A DNA stretch of 64,000 nucleotides, taken from positions 55,938 through 119,937 of the forward strand of contig JAFTUK010000003.1 of NCBI GenBank assembly GCA_017466325.1, in the 5' to 3' direction. This DNA comes from Bacteroidaceae bacterium. GTDB lineage: Bacteria; Bacteroidota; Bacteroidia; Bacteroidales; Bacteroidaceae. The notes beneath the pieces are model-generated. The model was given only the letters and a program-made list of their open reading frames with translations, ran no database searches and was not told where the DNA came from. Positions 37,692-46,959 of this stretch are shown here, piece after piece. A program made the translations under genes and the position numbers. Numbering within the stretch: position 1 is the first letter of the stretch; each line of letters opens with the position of its first letter.

Positions 37692-37742
37692 TTTTGTTTT
37701 CTCTTTTAATAATTAATGTTGTGAGTCGTCTTCATGCACCAT

Positions 37743-37760
37743 CCTTTACGTAACTAAAGG
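37743..37760 (-). promoter_or_regulatory. Hairpin in the nusG-rplK spacer (possible L1 operator)
   Basis: The transcript pairs CCTTTA with TAAAGG around GTTACG, 52 nt before the rplK ATG. L1 represses rplK-rplA by binding a similar leader structure in other bacteria. I cannot verify the rRNA-like bulge pattern that L1 needs, so this is only a candidate. Confidence 0.35.
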
Positions 37761-37784
37761 ACAACCTGCTCATAGGTTTGTGCC

Positions 37785-38339
37785 TTACAACTTCTCAACC
37801 TGCATAAAACCAAGTTCCAGCGGAGTTTTACGTCCGAAGATCTTGACCATTACCTTCAGTTTCTTCTTCTCGTTATTGATTTCCTCAATAACCGCATCAA
37901 ATCCGCTGAAAGGACCATCGGTCACCTTTATGCTCTCACCGATTTCAAATGGAATCATGATGTCCTCAGGAACATCCTGAATCTCATCCACAGTACCAAG
38001 CATATGATTTACCTCTGCCTGAGACATTGGCATGGGCTTGGTATCACTCTTTGTCGCAGAGAGGAAACCGAGAACGTTAGGAACATTGCGGAGTTGTGAC
38101 TGAGTTTCACCAATCAGGGCTGCCTCTACGAAGACATATCCGCTGAAACGGTTCTTCTCCTTTACAACTCTTTTGCCATTACGTACTGTAACTATCTTCT
38201 CCGTAGGAATAAGTACCTGGGACACGTTTGCGGCGAAATCGCTATGCTGCGAAATCAAAGCATCAATGTACTCCTTTACTTTGCCTTCCTTGCCACTGAT
38301 GGCGCGCATAACGTACCATCTCTTTTCAATTTCAGCCAT
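37785..38339 (-). CDS. nusG: Transcription termination/antitermination factor NusG
   Basis: NusG binds RNA polymerase and couples it to Rho or the ribosome. From the ATG at 38339 the product is 184 residues. It has the NGN domain (KRWYVMRAISGKEGKVKEYI) and a C-terminal KOW domain (GESIKVTDGPFSGFDAVIEEI). A start three codons earlier (38348) is possible, but MAEIEKRWYV matches the family better. It lies 18 bp after secE. Confidence 0.97.
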   Translation of the reverse strand: MAEIEKRWYVMRAISGKEGKVKEYIDALISQHSDFAANVSQVLIPTEKIVTVRNGKRVVKEKNRFSGYVFVEAALIGETQSQLRNVPNVLGFLSATKSDTKPMPMSQAEVNHMLGTVDEIQDVPEDIMIPFEIGESIKVTDGPFSGFDAVIEEINNEKKKLKVMVKIFGRKTPLELGFMQVEKL

Positions 38340-38357
38340 TCCTAACACATTTAAAGA

Positions 38358-38552
38358 TTAGCCCAAAACATCATAGACAATCTCCATTCCCGTCTGGAAC
38401 ACAGAGTCCATGGCAAATACAACCAGCGCGATGCAGAGGGAAGCAATTAAAACAACAACAGCGCTACCTGTAAGTTCCTTACGCGAAGGCCAAGTGGTCT
38501 TATGCACAAGTTCTTCGTATGAATTCTTGCAATAATTTATTATGCTATGCAT
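38358..38552 (-). CDS. secE: Protein translocase subunit SecE
   Basis: SecE clamps SecY in the translocon. The 64-residue product is the short single-helix type, with the amphipathic segment ELVHKTTWPSRKELTGSAVV and one membrane helix at about residues 32-50. It sits in the typical secE-nusG-rplK order, here directly after a tRNA-Trp gene. Confidence 0.96.
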   Translation of the reverse strand: MHSIINYCKNSYEELVHKTTWPSRKELTGSAVVVLIASLCIALVVFAMDSVFQTGMEIVYDVLG

Positions 38553-38569
38553 TTTCTTATCTTTTATAG

Positions 38570-38642
38570 CACGGGAAGAGAGGCTCGAACTCCCGACACC
38601 TGGTTTTGGAGACCAGTGCTCTACCGACTGAGCTATTCCCGT
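38570..38642 (-). tRNA. tRNA-Trp (anticodon CCA)
   Basis: A 73-nt cloverleaf on the minus strand: acceptor ACGGGAA/TTCCCGT, D-loop TAGCTCAGTCGGTAGAGCA, anticodon loop with CCA and T-arm GGGAGTTCGAGCCTCTC. The 3' CCA is not encoded. It lies between tuf and secE, inside the operon. Confidence 0.97.
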
Positions 38643-38697
38643 AGATAGAGTCCCACCATTACTGGCAGGACTCCATATTTATTCGCCTAACCTGAGA

Positions 38698-39879
38698 TTA
38701 GTCGAGGATTTCGGTAATCTGACCAGAACCTACGGTACGACCACCCTCACGGATAGCGAAACGCAGACCTACGTTCAGAGCAACAGCGTAAATCAACTCA
38801 ACGTTGATCTCTACGTTATCACCGGGCATTACCATCTCAATACCCTCGGGCAGGTGGATCTCACCGGTACAGTCCATAGTACGCAGATAGAACTGAGGAC
38901 GATACTTGTTACCGAAAGGAGTATGACGGCCACCCTCTTCCTTCTTCAGGACGTAGATAGAAGCCTTGAAGCTCTTATGGGGCTTGATTACACCGGGGTG
39001 TGTGATAACCATACCACGCTTGATCTCCTGCTTGTCGATACCACGGAGCAACAGACCTACGTTGTCACCAGCCTCACCCTGATCCAGCAACTTGCGGAAC
39101 ATCTCAACACCGGTAATAACAGACTTCTTGTCCTCGCCCAGACCCAGAATCTGAACTTCGTCACCTACCTTTACAACACCAGTCTCAATACGACCGGTAG
39201 CAACGGTACCACGACCAGTAATAGAGAACACGTCCTCAACAGGCATCAAGAAGGGCTTGTCAACGGCACGCTCGGGCTCCTGAATCCAGGTGTCACATGC
39301 GTCCATCAACTCCATTACCTTGTCCTCCCACTGAGCAACGCCATTCAGAGCACCCAGAGCAGAACCACGGATAATAGGAGTATCCTCCTCGAACTCATAC
39401 TGAGCGAGCAACTCACCCATTTCCATCTCAACGAGCTCCAGCATCTCCTCGTCCTCAACCATGTCACACTTGTTCAGGAACACAACCAGACGGGGAACGT
39501 TTACCTGACGAGCCAACAGGATGTGCTCACGAGTCTGAGGCATAGGACCATCAGTAGCAGCACAAACGATGATAGCACCGTCCATCTGAGCAGCACCAGT
39601 TACCATGTTCTTTACATAGTCGGCGTGACCAGGGCAGTCCACGTGAGCATAGTGACGCTTAGCGGTCTCATACTCAACGTGAGAGGTGTTAATAGTAATA
39701 CCACGCTCCTTCTCCTCGGGAGCATTGTCAATCTGATCGAAGCTCTTCTTCTCAGAAAGACCTCTGCTGGCCAATACAGTAGTGATAGCGGCAGTCAGAG
39801 TAGTCTTACCGTGGTCAACATGACCAATAGTACCAATGTTTACATGGGGTTTGGTACGTTCAAATTTTTCTTTTGCCAT
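38698..39879 (-). CDS. tuf: Elongation factor Tu
   Basis: EF-Tu delivers aminoacyl-tRNA to the ribosome. The 393-residue product has G1 GHVDHGKTT (residues 18-26), switch region [15 protein letters not shown]3 DCPGHADY and G4 NKCDM. Domains 2 and 3 end with [11 protein letters not shown]. It is the only tuf in the window; no copy lies next to fusA. Flanking tRNA genes place it in one transcript with tRNA-Thr and tRNA-Trp. Confidence 0.99.
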   Translation of the reverse strand: MAKEKFERTKPHVNIGTIGHVDHGKTTLTAAITTVLASRGLSEKKSFDQIDNAPEEKERGITINTSHVEYETAKRHYAHVDCPGHADYVKNMVTGAAQMDGAIIVCAATDGPMPQTREHILLARQVNVPRLVVFLNKCDMVEDEEMLELVEMEMGELLAQYEFEEDTPIIRGSALGALNGVAQWEDKVMELMDACDTWIQEPERAVDKPFLMPVEDVFSITGRGTVATGRIETGVVKVGDEVQILGLGEDKKSVITGVEMFRKLLDQGEAGDNVGLLLRGIDKQEIKRGMVITHPGVIKPHKSFKASIYVLKKEEGGRHTPFGNKYRPQFYLRTMDCTGEIHLPEGIEMVMPGDNVEINVELIYAVALNVGLRFAIREGGRTVGSGQITEILD

Positions 39880-39926
39880 AGCGGTAGTTAATATTTATTT
39901 AATTATTTGATGTCTCACAAAAATTG

Positions 39927-39998
<72 letters not shown>

Positions 39999-40019
39999 AA
40001 CATTTCCCTCTTTCATTAG

Positions 40020-40092
40020 AGCGGAAGACGGGGCTCAAACCCGCGACCCCCAGCTTGGAAGGCTAGTGCTCTATCGACTGAGCTACTTCCGC
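40020..40092 (-). tRNA. tRNA-Gly (anticodon TCC)
   Basis: A 73-nt cloverleaf: acceptor GCGGAAG with CTTCCGC, anticodon arm CTAGC-CTTCCAA-GCTGG giving TCC, and T-arm GCGGGTTTGAGCCCCG. The CCA end is not encoded. It lies 21 bp upstream of tRNA-Thr. Confidence 0.96.
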
Positions 40093-40124
40093 ATACCTTA
40101 TTATATATACGTCTGTGAAAGAGG

Positions 40125-40207
40125 TGGGTAGTGATGGATTCGAACCACCGAAGGCGTAAGCCAGCAGATTTACAGTCTGCCCCATTTGGCCACTCTGGTA
40201 ACTACCC
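40125..40207 (-). tRNA. tRNA-Tyr (anticodon GTA)
   Basis: An 83-nt class II tRNA: acceptor GGGTAGT/ACTACCC, anticodon loop CTGTAAA with GTA, a long variable arm (TGGCTTACGCCTTC region) and T-arm CGGTGGTTCGAATCCATC. It is the first gene of the tRNA-tuf-rpoC operon, directly downstream of the promoter at 40226-40257. Confidence 0.96.
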
Positions 40208-40225
40208 ATTGCCTATTTGCGGATG

Positions 40226-40257
40226 CAAAATTAGGCATATTTTTTGAAACCGCCAAA
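40226..40257 (-). promoter_or_regulatory. Promoter of the tRNA-tuf-secE-nusG-rplKAJL-rpoBC operon
   Basis: The minus strand carries TTTG (40257-40254), a spacer of exactly 20 bp and TAATTTTG (40233-40226), a perfect Bacteroidota promoter. Initiation near 40219 would be 12 nt before tRNA-Tyr. No other equally good promoter was found before the rpoC terminator. Confidence 0.82.
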
Positions 40258-40283
40258 ACTTTTGCAAGTTTTTAGCGCATTGT

Positions 40284-40571
40284 CTACTTATTTTTGTGCT
40301 TTTCTATCTGGCGTTCCAGTATTTCGCACGTTCTATCTACTGCTTCTTCAAATGTGTCGCATGTTTCGGAAGCAAACAAACTCTTGCCCGGAACATCAGC
40401 CTTAATGTCAACCTGCTTGTTCATTGCAGTCTCAGGCTTAACGACCTTCAATGACACCTCTACCTTTCCTATTTCACCGGCGAAGCGTCCCAGTTTTCCG
40501 ACTTTCTTCTCAATGAAGTCTTGAAGTCTCTCATTCACGTCAAAGTGAATCGCCTTGATTCTAATGTCCAT
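40284..40571 (-). CDS. hpf: Ribosome hibernation-promoting factor, short form
   Basis: This protein binds inactive ribosomes in slow growth. The 95-residue product is the short HPF/YfiA type, with the N-terminal MDIRIKAIHFDVNERLQDFIEKK and the segment SLFASETCDTFEEAVDRTCEILERQI. It lacks the C-terminal dimerisation domain of long HPF. It lies 15 bp after the Xer gene and 77 bp upstream of tRNA-Tyr. Confidence 0.92.
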   Translation of the reverse strand: MDIRIKAIHFDVNERLQDFIEKKVGKLGRFAGEIGKVEVSLKVVKPETAMNKQVDIKADVPGKSLFASETCDTFEEAVDRTCEILERQIEKHKNK

Positions 40572-40586
40572 AAAGTCCTCCTTTCT

Positions 40587-41483
40587 TTAAGCTCTGGGGT
40601 GAGCTTGGTTATACAATTTCTTCAGTTCTTCGAAAGTAGTATGGGTATAAATAGCCGTCGTTTTCAAACTACTATGTCCCAGCAACTCTTTCACCGACTG
40701 GAGATCTGCAGAATTATTCAGCATTGAGGTTGCGAAACTATGCCGCAGGACATGAGGACTGCGCTTGGACTGAATAGTTACCCGTGACAATGCATCACGC
40801 ACAATCACACGCAACTTTGGATAGGCGACACGCTTGCCCGAACGCTCTTCAACGAACAATGCGGATTCCCCGGATTTACCCTCCAGGACCGCCTCTCTTG
40901 CAAGCATGTAGTCCTTTACCTCACGGACCAGTTCCGGAAGCAGGGGGATAAGCCGCTGTTTGTTACGCTTGCCGACAACGCTGACCATCGCATTACGCAA
41001 GTCAACGTCAGCCAAACCCAAACCGAGTATCTCTGCAGCACGCATGCCTGTAGAGTACAGCATACTTATCATCGCCTTGTCGCGCCTCCCCTCGAACGTA
41101 TCCGGAAACTCCAAATCATCCAAAAGACGGTTCATTTCCGCCTCTCTGATGAAATATGGAAGAGGTTTACTCTTCTTTGGAGCACTGACGCCATGAGCAG
41201 GATCCACCGAAACCGCACCTCGTCTCAGCAAGAATCGAAAGAACGACTTTACTGCACTTAGCTTAGGGCAAACACCCGAAGCAGTCAAGCCCGAATCCAA
41301 CAAGTGCACCATCCAAGAGCGCACAACATCGGACGTAACGGTTTCCCAAGACATTTCCTCGTCCAAGGATTTGAAATATCGTTCGAACGCTTTCAAACTA
41401 CTGCTATAAGACACAAGCGTCAGTTCGCTATAAGCACGCTCATATCTGAGATAAGCAACAAAATCCTCAAACAATGCGTCCAT
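40587..41483 (-). CDS. Tyrosine recombinase, XerC/XerD type
   Basis: A site-specific recombinase for chromosome dimer resolution or a related task. The 298-residue product has the N-terminal SAM-like domain (about 1-90) and the catalytic domain with the full set Arg148 (STGMRAAE), Lys172, His244 and Arg247 (SPHVLRHSF), His270 (LLGHSS) and nucleophile Tyr279 (AIYTH). The context (rpsU, hpf) is chromosomal and no mobile element is present. Whether it is the XerC or XerD partner cannot be decided here. Confidence 0.93.
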   Translation of the reverse strand: MDALFEDFVAYLRYERAYSELTLVSYSSSLKAFERYFKSLDEEMSWETVTSDVVRSWMVHLLDSGLTASGVCPKLSAVKSFFRFLLRRGAVSVDPAHGVSAPKKSKPLPYFIREAEMNRLLDDLEFPDTFEGRRDKAMISMLYSTGMRAAEILGLGLADVDLRNAMVSVVGKRNKQRLIPLLPELVREVKDYMLAREAVLEGKSGESALFVEERSGKRVAYPKLRVIVRDALSRVTIQSKRSPHVLRHSFATSMLNNSADLQSVKELLGHSSLKTTAIYTHTTFEELKKLYNQAHPRA

Positions 41484-41587
41484 TATTACCTCAACAATGC
41501 TTTTCTGAGGATAAAGATAGACATTTTTCAGGCAACTTCAAAGGGATGCCTCAAAAATTAAACTTCTTTAATACTTTAACTAGAGGA

Positions 41588-41779
41588 TTAGTCCTCTACG
41601 CGCTGAAGCTGCTGTACATAGATAGCACGCTCCATCTTCAGACGGTTCTTAACAGAGGGCTTGTCAAACTGCTGACGGGCACGGAGCTCCTTTACTACAC
41701 CAGTCTTTTCAAACTTACGCTTGAACTTCTTCAAAGCGCGCTCAATGTTCTCACCTTCTTTTACAGGTACTACAATCAT
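41588..41779 (-). CDS. rpsU: 30S ribosomal protein S21
   Basis: S21 is a small basic 30S protein near the anti-Shine-Dalgarno region. In Bacteroidota the anti-SD is thought to be masked partly by bS21, fitting the lack of SD sequences here. The 63-residue product starts MIVVPVKEGENIERALKKFKR and has RARQQFDKPSVKNRLKMERA. It is 104 bp upstream of the Xer gene and has its own strong promoter. Confidence 0.97.
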   Translation of the reverse strand: MIVVPVKEGENIERALKKFKRKFEKTGVVKELRARQQFDKPSVKNRLKMERAIYVQQLQRVED

Positions 41780-41831
41780 TGTTTTAATTTTATGAATTAG
41801 TTAATGTTATGAAAAAGTGCATTTTGCGGCG

Positions 41832-41862
41832 CAAAGGTACGACCTTTTTATGAAGTGGCAAA
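41832..41862 (-). promoter_or_regulatory. Promoter of rpsU
   Basis: TTTG (41862-41859), a 19-bp spacer and TACCTTTG (41839-41832) on the minus strand match the full consensus. Transcription would start about 45 nt before the rpsU ATG and could continue into the Xer and hpf genes. Confidence 0.8.
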
Positions 41863-41886
41863 GGATTTTAGCGAAAATTTACAAAA

Positions 41887-41913
41887 AGGCTGTGCCATAC
41901 CATGACACAGCCT
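41887..41913 (-). terminator. Terminator of the malate dehydrogenase gene
   Basis: AGGCTGTG pairs with CACAGCCT around an 11-nt loop on the minus strand, followed by TTTTTG. It lies 47 bp after the dehydrogenase stop and 24 bp upstream of the rpsU promoter. Confidence 0.85.
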
Positions 41914-41960
41914 CACTGCCTATATATATTATTATAAGGTGTACTCTTCTCTAAAGCGAG

Positions 41961-42953
41961 TTACAGGTTGGGATTCTCCTTTATCCAATCCTCAACTGCG
42001 GGGATGATGCCCAGAGCGATAATTTCGTCACGCATCTTGCCCAAGTGCTCAACAGAAGACTGCAATGCAGCCATCTCCTCTGCTGTGCCCTGGGGGGCAA
42101 CGTAGTGGACGCCGTCTGCATCAATAGTGGTGGGCATAGCCATCATCACGTTCTTGTAACCCAGTTCCTCGCTGTTTACATAGCAACCAGCGGGCAGAGT
42201 GTAAGGCTCACCACCCATAGCTGCCTCTATCATCTTGATAGCGCAGTAAGAGGGGCTCTGGAATGAGCTGCGTCCACGCAGCTTGATGATGTTAGAACCG
42301 CCCTGAACGGTGTTGTGCTTGATTTCAGCCCAACGCTCCTCTGAAAGACCCATTTCTGCCAAAGGCTTGCCGTCAATCTTAACCTGAGAAGCGAACACAG
42401 CCATCTGCTCACCATGACCGCCATAGGTCTTGGCGCCGGTAACCTTGTCCTGCTGAACGCCGAACTCCTTGGCCAAAGCCTGCTGCAGACGTGTAGAGTC
42501 GAGGGCAGCCAGAGAAGTCAGCTGGTTGGGTTTCAAGCCAGAGTGGATCAGTGCTGTAAGAGCAGTAACGTCAGCGGGGTTGAAGATAACGACCACATGC
42601 TTCACATCGGGGCAGTACTTCTTGATGAAGTCACCAAACTCTGCTGCGATCTGGCAGTTGCCCTTCAACAGATCCTCACGGGTCATGCCCTCCTTACGGG
42701 GAGCACCGCCAGAAGAAACGATATACTTGGCACCGGTGAAAGCCTCCTCGGGGTTGGTGGTCCAGGTGATGTTTGCACCGGGGAAACCGCAATGTGCCAT
42801 TTCGTCAGCCACACCATGAACACCGGGTTCAAAGATATCATACAAGCAAATGTTGGGGGTCAAGCCCAGCATCAAAGCGCTCTGCACCATGTTAGAACCG
42901 ATCATACCGCCGGCACCAACAATAAGAAGTTTCTCGTCAGTTAAAAAAGCCAT
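41961..42953 (-). CDS. mdh: Malate dehydrogenase, lactate/malate family
   Basis: This enzyme interconverts malate and oxaloacetate with NAD. The 330-residue product has the nucleotide-binding VGAGGMIG loop (12-19) and substrate arginines Arg86 and Arg92 (GGAPRKEGMTRED). The third arginine is Arg155 with catalytic Asp152 (LDSTRL), and the catalytic His180 lies in TYGGHGEQM. An arginine at the specificity position and the PRKEGMTR form favour malate over lactate. It is somewhat longer than the usual ~312-residue enzyme. It stands alone between its promoter and terminator. Confidence 0.9.
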   Translation of the reverse strand: MAFLTDEKLLIVGAGGMIGSNMVQSALMLGLTPNICLYDIFEPGVHGVADEMAHCGFPGANITWTTNPEEAFTGAKYIVSSGGAPRKEGMTREDLLKGNCQIAAEFGDFIKKYCPDVKHVVVIFNPADVTALTALIHSGLKPNQLTSLAALDSTRLQQALAKEFGVQQDKVTGAKTYGGHGEQMAVFASQVKIDGKPLAEMGLSEERWAEIKHNTVQGGSNIIKLRGRSSFQSPSYCAIKMIEAAMGGEPYTLPAGCYVNSEELGYKNVMMAMPTTIDADGVHYVAPQGTAEEMAALQSSVEHLGKMRDEIIALGIIPAVEDWIKENPNL

Positions 42954-42994
42954 AATTTAAAGTATTTAATGTTTAAGTGAATATTTACTCCGAA

Positions 42995-43026
42995 CAAAGG
43001 TAACATTTTTTCCGATACCACACAAC
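42995..43026 (-). promoter_or_regulatory. Promoter of mdh
   Basis: TACCTTTG (43002-42995) on the minus strand with GTTG 20 bp upstream (43026-43023). The start of transcription would be about 35 nt before the mdh ATG. Confidence 0.7.
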
Positions 43027-43088
43027 ATCACCACATAGTTTTTAGCACATAGTCATGCCTTTTGTTATGCAGGATTGGCAAAAAGCAT

Positions 43089-44699
43089 TTATATTGGTGC
43101 GGTTGCCTGCTCAAGCCACAACCTTTCCGCTTCAACTCCAAGGAGCGGAGAGAGTGTTTCAAAAACCCTCGCATGATAATCATTCAACCATTGGCGTTCG
43201 TCGTCTGTAAGCATGTCTACAACTATCAGTGCCTTGTCATACGGGCACAAGGTCAGGGGTTCGAACTTGAGGAATGAACCGAACTCATTTTCTCCTGCCG
43301 CGACACTCAAAAGGCAATTCTCTATGCGCACTCCGAACTTACCCGGCACATATATTCCGGGCTCGTCCGTCATAACCTGACCTGCAAGAATTGGCAATAC
43401 CGTATCAACACGACAGTTCTTTCTTATTTGCACGGGGCCTTCATGCACTCCGAGCACATGCCCCACTCCATGTCCTGCGCCATGACCGAAGTCATAGCCT
43501 TCGCGCCACATCGGCGCACGGGCAGCCGTATCAAGTTGCAGACCGGTAGTACCTTCCGGGAAATGCATCGCCTGCAGTTGCAGATGTCCTTTCAGAACCA
43601 GAGTATAGACACGTCTCTCCTCCTCCGTTGGTTCCCCTACGGCTATTGTACGGGTAATGTCGGTAGTTCCGCAGTCGTAATGCGCACCACTGTCCAACAA
43701 AAGCAGACCGTCTTTCACTATCTCCGCATCAGTTTCCTCCGTAGCCTCGTAATGCACTATCGCGCCATGAGCGGCAAAACCGGCAATAGTTTCGAAACTC
43801 AGCGACAGGAACCCTTCCTGTTCGGCACGCAGGGACGTCAGTTCCCTGTCCACCCAAAGTTCCGTCACCTTCTCCCCGTCGTTTACTGCCTGCTGCAGTC
43901 TTGCGAGGAAGCGCACCATAGCCACACCGTCACGCACATGAGCCTGGCGGAAACCGTCCTGCTCGACAGCATTCTTCATGGATTTCCACAATGCTATCGG
44001 AGTTTCCGTATTATGGCGGGCAAGTTCCTCATCGTATGGCGCTATGCTTATTCCCAGTCCGCACAGATAGCCCTTGATGTCGGAAACCTGCTCCTCATTC
44101 ACATACATGACATGATTGCCGTCTGCCGACACATAGAGGAAGGATATCACAAACGGATTATAGGCAATGTCGCCTCCTCGTATGTTCAGCACCCATGCCA
44201 CTTCTGCGAGGTCTGATATATAAATGCCGGGGAGGCCGTTCTCCGAAAGGTAGCCGACCAGCCGTTGGAGTTTCTCCCTGGCCGGCTGGCCTGCCGTCCC
44301 GTCATCCATTGTCCAAGCCTTAGTGCAAGGCAAGGGCGGGCGGTCTGTCCACAACCTGTCGAACGGGGCATTGTAACTCCAGCGCACGTTGGTGCAATGG
44401 GAAGAGAGCCAGTCCTGAATATCCGCATCCTGCCCATCCTTCATCAGCCGGAACTCCGTTCCTGCCAACTGTTCTTCGGCCTGAAGCCAATAGCGTGAGT
44501 CTGTCCACAGCAAAGCCTCATCCATTGTCACAACTGCCGTTCCGGCACTGCCAGTAAAGCCGGTCAGCCACTTTCTGCTCTGCCAGTGCTCTGCCAGATA
44601 CTCGGAACCATGCGGATCGTCCGTGGGGACAACCAATGCATCCAACCCTTCCAGCACCATCCACTCGCGGACGGCACGGAGTTTATCCTCGGTAGACAT
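43089..44699 (-). CDS. Xaa-Pro aminopeptidase (M24B), shortened
   Basis: An aminopeptidase P that removes an N-terminal residue before proline. The 536-residue product has creatinase-type N-terminal domains and a C-terminal pita-bread catalytic domain. The five metal ligands are Asp336, Asp347, His410, Glu446 and Glu460 (LLDSGAHYDCGTTDIT, GHGAGHGVGH, TDEPGIY, RIENCL). Common Bacteroidales homologues are nearer 590 residues; the shortening seems to lie around residues 225-235, between the second N-terminal domain and PIALWKSMKN. The start overlaps the preceding gene by 17 bp. Confidence 0.9.
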   Translation of the reverse strand: MSTEDKLRAVREWMVLEGLDALVVPTDDPHGSEYLAEHWQSRKWLTGFTGSAGTAVVTMDEALLWTDSRYWLQAEEQLAGTEFRLMKDGQDADIQDWLSSHCTNVRWSYNAPFDRLWTDRPPLPCTKAWTMDDGTAGQPAREKLQRLVGYLSENGLPGIYISDLAEVAWVLNIRGGDIAYNPFVISFLYVSADGNHVMYVNEEQVSDIKGYLCGLGISIAPYDEELARHNTETPIALWKSMKNAVEQDGFRQAHVRDGVAMVRFLARLQQAVNDGEKVTELWVDRELTSLRAEQEGFLSLSFETIAGFAAHGAIVHYEATEETDAEIVKDGLLLLDSGAHYDCGTTDITRTIAVGEPTEEERRVYTLVLKGHLQLQAMHFPEGTTGLQLDTAARAPMWREGYDFGHGAGHGVGHVLGVHEGPVQIRKNCRVDTVLPILAGQVMTDEPGIYVPGKFGVRIENCLLSVAAGENEFGSFLKFEPLTLCPYDKALIVVDMLTDDERQWLNDYHARVFETLSPLLGVEAERLWLEQATAPI

Positions 44700-45264
44700 A
44701 TTCGTCGCTCGTTGTTACGTTTTGTGTATTCTCGGGATTGGCGTCTGCCTCCCTGTACCAGTCGCTATATTCTATATAGTGCCGGGCATAAGTCTTGTTC
44801 AAGGCCTGTGCCTGTTCGGCGTCTACCTTCTTCACAAACTTGGCAGGAACACCTGCCCATAGTTCGCCGTCACCGATAACGGTATTGCTCAGCACCAGAG
44901 CACCGGCGGCAACAATAGCGCCACGGCCCACCACGGCATGGTCAAGCACCGTCGCTCCCATGCCTACCAGAGCACCGTCCTTTATCTCACACCCGTGCAG
45001 GGTCACGGAATGTCCTATGGTAACATCGTCTCCGAGGATACAGGGGGCCTTGCCGTTCAGGGTGTGCAGGCACGAGTTGTCCTGGATGTTCGTCCTGTTG
45101 CCTATCTTTATAAAATGCACGTCACCTCTCACCACGGCATTGAACCACACCGTGCAATCGTCGCCCATCTCCACATCTCCTGCTATCACCGCTCCTTCCG
45201 AGAAGTAGCAGTGCTTACCGAACCTGGGGGCAGGCATTCCTTTCAGAGTCTTTATTATAGCCAT
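44683..45264 (-). CDS. Gamma-carbonic-anhydrase-like hexapeptide-repeat protein
   Basis: A left-handed beta-helix protein of the YrdA/PaaY/CaiE type. The 193-residue product has repeated hexapeptides (GDVEMGDDCTVWFNAVVRGDV, IGNRTNIQDNS, LGDDVTIGHSVTLHG) and the zinc histidines expected near VHF and GHSVTLHG. Enzyme activity varies in this family, so carbonic anhydrase function is unproven. It lies 21 bp after gltX and overlaps the peptidase gene by 17 bp. Confidence 0.88.
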   Translation of the reverse strand: MAIIKTLKGMPAPRFGKHCYFSEGAVIAGDVEMGDDCTVWFNAVVRGDVHFIKIGNRTNIQDNSCLHTLNGKAPCILGDDVTIGHSVTLHGCEIKDGALVGMGATVLDHAVVGRGAIVAAGALVLSNTVIGDGELWAGVPAKFVKKVDAEQAQALNKTYARHYIEYSDWYREADANPENTQNVTTSDEYVYRG

Positions 45265-45285
45265 GACACTCTACCTTTGGGACTA

Positions 45286-46848
45286 TCAGTTCAGTGCCTC
45301 CACCGCAAACGCCATTCTGCGCAGGGTTTCCTCCTTGCCCAGGAATGCCGCCAGTTCATACATATCGGGACCCTGTCCCTCGCCGACCAGGCAAACGCGC
45401 CATGCGTTCCACGGTTTAACACCGCTTTCTTCCACCCATGGGTCGCAGATTGCCTTCATGCCTTCCACGCTCCAGTCGGCCACGGTCTCAAGTACAGAGG
45501 CAAACTGTTTCATCTCTTCGGCCGTTGTCTCCTTCCAGTTCTTCTTGACAAACTTGTCCTCCTTGTCGAACTCTGTCGGCGCCACGAAGAAGAACCTGGT
45601 CAGCGGCCACAGGTCGGAAACAAAACTGATATTACGTTTCTTCTTGTTGCCCTGTGCGTCCACATACTCGATTACCTTCATCTTCATCATGCGCACCACC
45701 TCGGTCATCTGCTCTGCCGTAGCCTCTATACCCTGTGCAGCCAGAACCTTGCCGAACTCGGGAGCCCATTCACAGTCCTCACGGCGTATCATATACTGAT
45801 GGTTGAACCATGCGGCCTTCACGAAGTCGAACTTGGCTCCGTTCTTGGAACACTTGCTCAAGTCGAACAACTTCACCATCTCGTCCAGAGACAGCATCTC
45901 CGAACCCTCCTCACCGGGATTCCAGCCGAGCAGAGCCAGGAAGTTCAGCACCGCCTCTGGCAGATAGCCCTTCTCGCGATAACCACTGCTCACTTCGCCG
46001 CTCTTGGGGTCGTGCCACTCCAAGGGGAACACGGGGAAACCGAGTTTGTCACCGTCGCGCTTGGACAGTTTGCCGTTGCCTACGGGCTTCAGCAACAAGG
46101 ACAGGTGTGCAAAACGGGGCATGGTATCCTCCCAACCGAAAGCGCGGTACAGCAACACGTGCAGAGGGGCGCTGGGCAACCATTCCTCGCCTCTGATTAC
46201 ATGTGTCACTTCCATCAGGTGGTCGTCAACAATGTTGGCCAAATGGTATGTAGGCAGGTCATCGGCACTCTTGTACAGGACCTTATCGTCCAGAATGCTT
46301 GAGTTTATGACCACATCGCCACGGATTATGTCGTCCACATGCACGTCCTCTCCCGGCTCTATCAGAAAACGCACCACATAGGGGTGTCCGCTCTCTATCA
46401 AGGCGTCCACCTCCTCCTTGGGCATGGTCAGCGAATTGCGCATCATGCCACGGGTCTTGGCATCGTACTGGAAGTTCTCTATCTCCTGACGCTTCGCATC
46501 CAACTCCTCCGGAGTATCAAAAGCGATGTATGCCTTGCCGGCATCAAGAAGCACCTTCACATACTCGCGGTATATGTCCCTGCGCTCGCTCTGGCGGTAC
46601 GGACCATGATTGCCTCCGAAGCCGACTCCTTCGTCAAACTTCACACCAAGCCAGTTGAAAGACTCCACGATATACTCCTCTGCTCCGGGCACGAATCGTC
46701 CGGAGTCTGTATCCTCAATACGGAAAATGAAATCGCCGCCATGCTGACGGGCAAACAGATAATTATATAGTGCCGTACGCACACCTCCGATATGCAAAGG
46801 TCCCGTCGGACTGGGAGCGAAGCGCACCCTTACTCTTCTTTCTGCCAT
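45286..46848 (-). CDS. gltX: Glutamyl-tRNA synthetase
   Basis: This enzyme charges tRNA-Glu. From ATG 46848 ([16 protein letters not shown]) the product is 520 residues. It has the HIGH-type motif PLHIGG (His19) and the KMSKS-type motif KLSKRDG at 260-266. The frame is open further upstream to 46950, but that extension is hydrophobic and unlike the family. It is the first gene of a three-gene unit with the carbonic-anhydrase-like and peptidase genes. Confidence 0.97.
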   Translation of the reverse strand: MAERRVRVRFAPSPTGPLHIGGVRTALYNYLFARQHGGDFIFRIEDTDSGRFVPGAEEYIVESFNWLGVKFDEGVGFGGNHGPYRQSERRDIYREYVKVLLDAGKAYIAFDTPEELDAKRQEIENFQYDAKTRGMMRNSLTMPKEEVDALIESGHPYVVRFLIEPGEDVHVDDIIRGDVVINSSILDDKVLYKSADDLPTYHLANIVDDHLMEVTHVIRGEEWLPSAPLHVLLYRAFGWEDTMPRFAHLSLLLKPVGNGKLSKRDGDKLGFPVFPLEWHDPKSGEVSSGYREKGYLPEAVLNFLALLGWNPGEEGSEMLSLDEMVKLFDLSKCSKNGAKFDFVKAAWFNHQYMIRREDCEWAPEFGKVLAAQGIEATAEQMTEVVRMMKMKVIEYVDAQGNKKKRNISFVSDLWPLTRFFFVAPTEFDKEDKFVKKNWKETTAEEMKQFASVLETVADWSVEGMKAICDPWVEESGVKPWNAWRVCLVGEGQGPDMYELAAFLGKEETLRRMAFAVEALN

Positions 46849-46880
46849 TACATTATTATATATTATAGGTATTATTGCCA

Positions 46881-46888
46881 CAAAAATA
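46881..46888 (-). promoter_or_regulatory. Promoter -7 element of gltX
   Basis: TATTTTTG on the minus strand matches TAnnTTTG and lies 33 bp before the gltX ATG. No clear -33 TTTG is present. A divergent TAATTTAG at 46922-46929 could serve the phosphodiesterase gene but is a weaker match. Confidence 0.5.
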
Positions 46889-46959
46889 CAACATTTTTTT
46901 CTATTAGCCGGCATTTTTTTGTAATTTAGCGCTCGAAAGGAAAGAAACATTTATATGAT

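Noticed and set aside
40587-41483. Integrase of a mobile element
   Set aside because: A full-length Xer-type recombinase in a housekeeping setting, with no att sites or cargo.
43023-43085. Terminator for the aminopeptidase gene
   Set aside because: A 10-bp imperfect stem (ATGCTTTTTG with CAAAAGGCAT) exists but has no T-run after it.
44938-46302. 454-codon plus-strand frame antisense to gltX
   Set aside because: Overlaps a certain gene and has no recognisable features.
46849-46950. 34-residue N-terminal extension of gltX
   Set aside because: Not similar to the family; the synthetase start [16 protein letters not shown] is at 46848.
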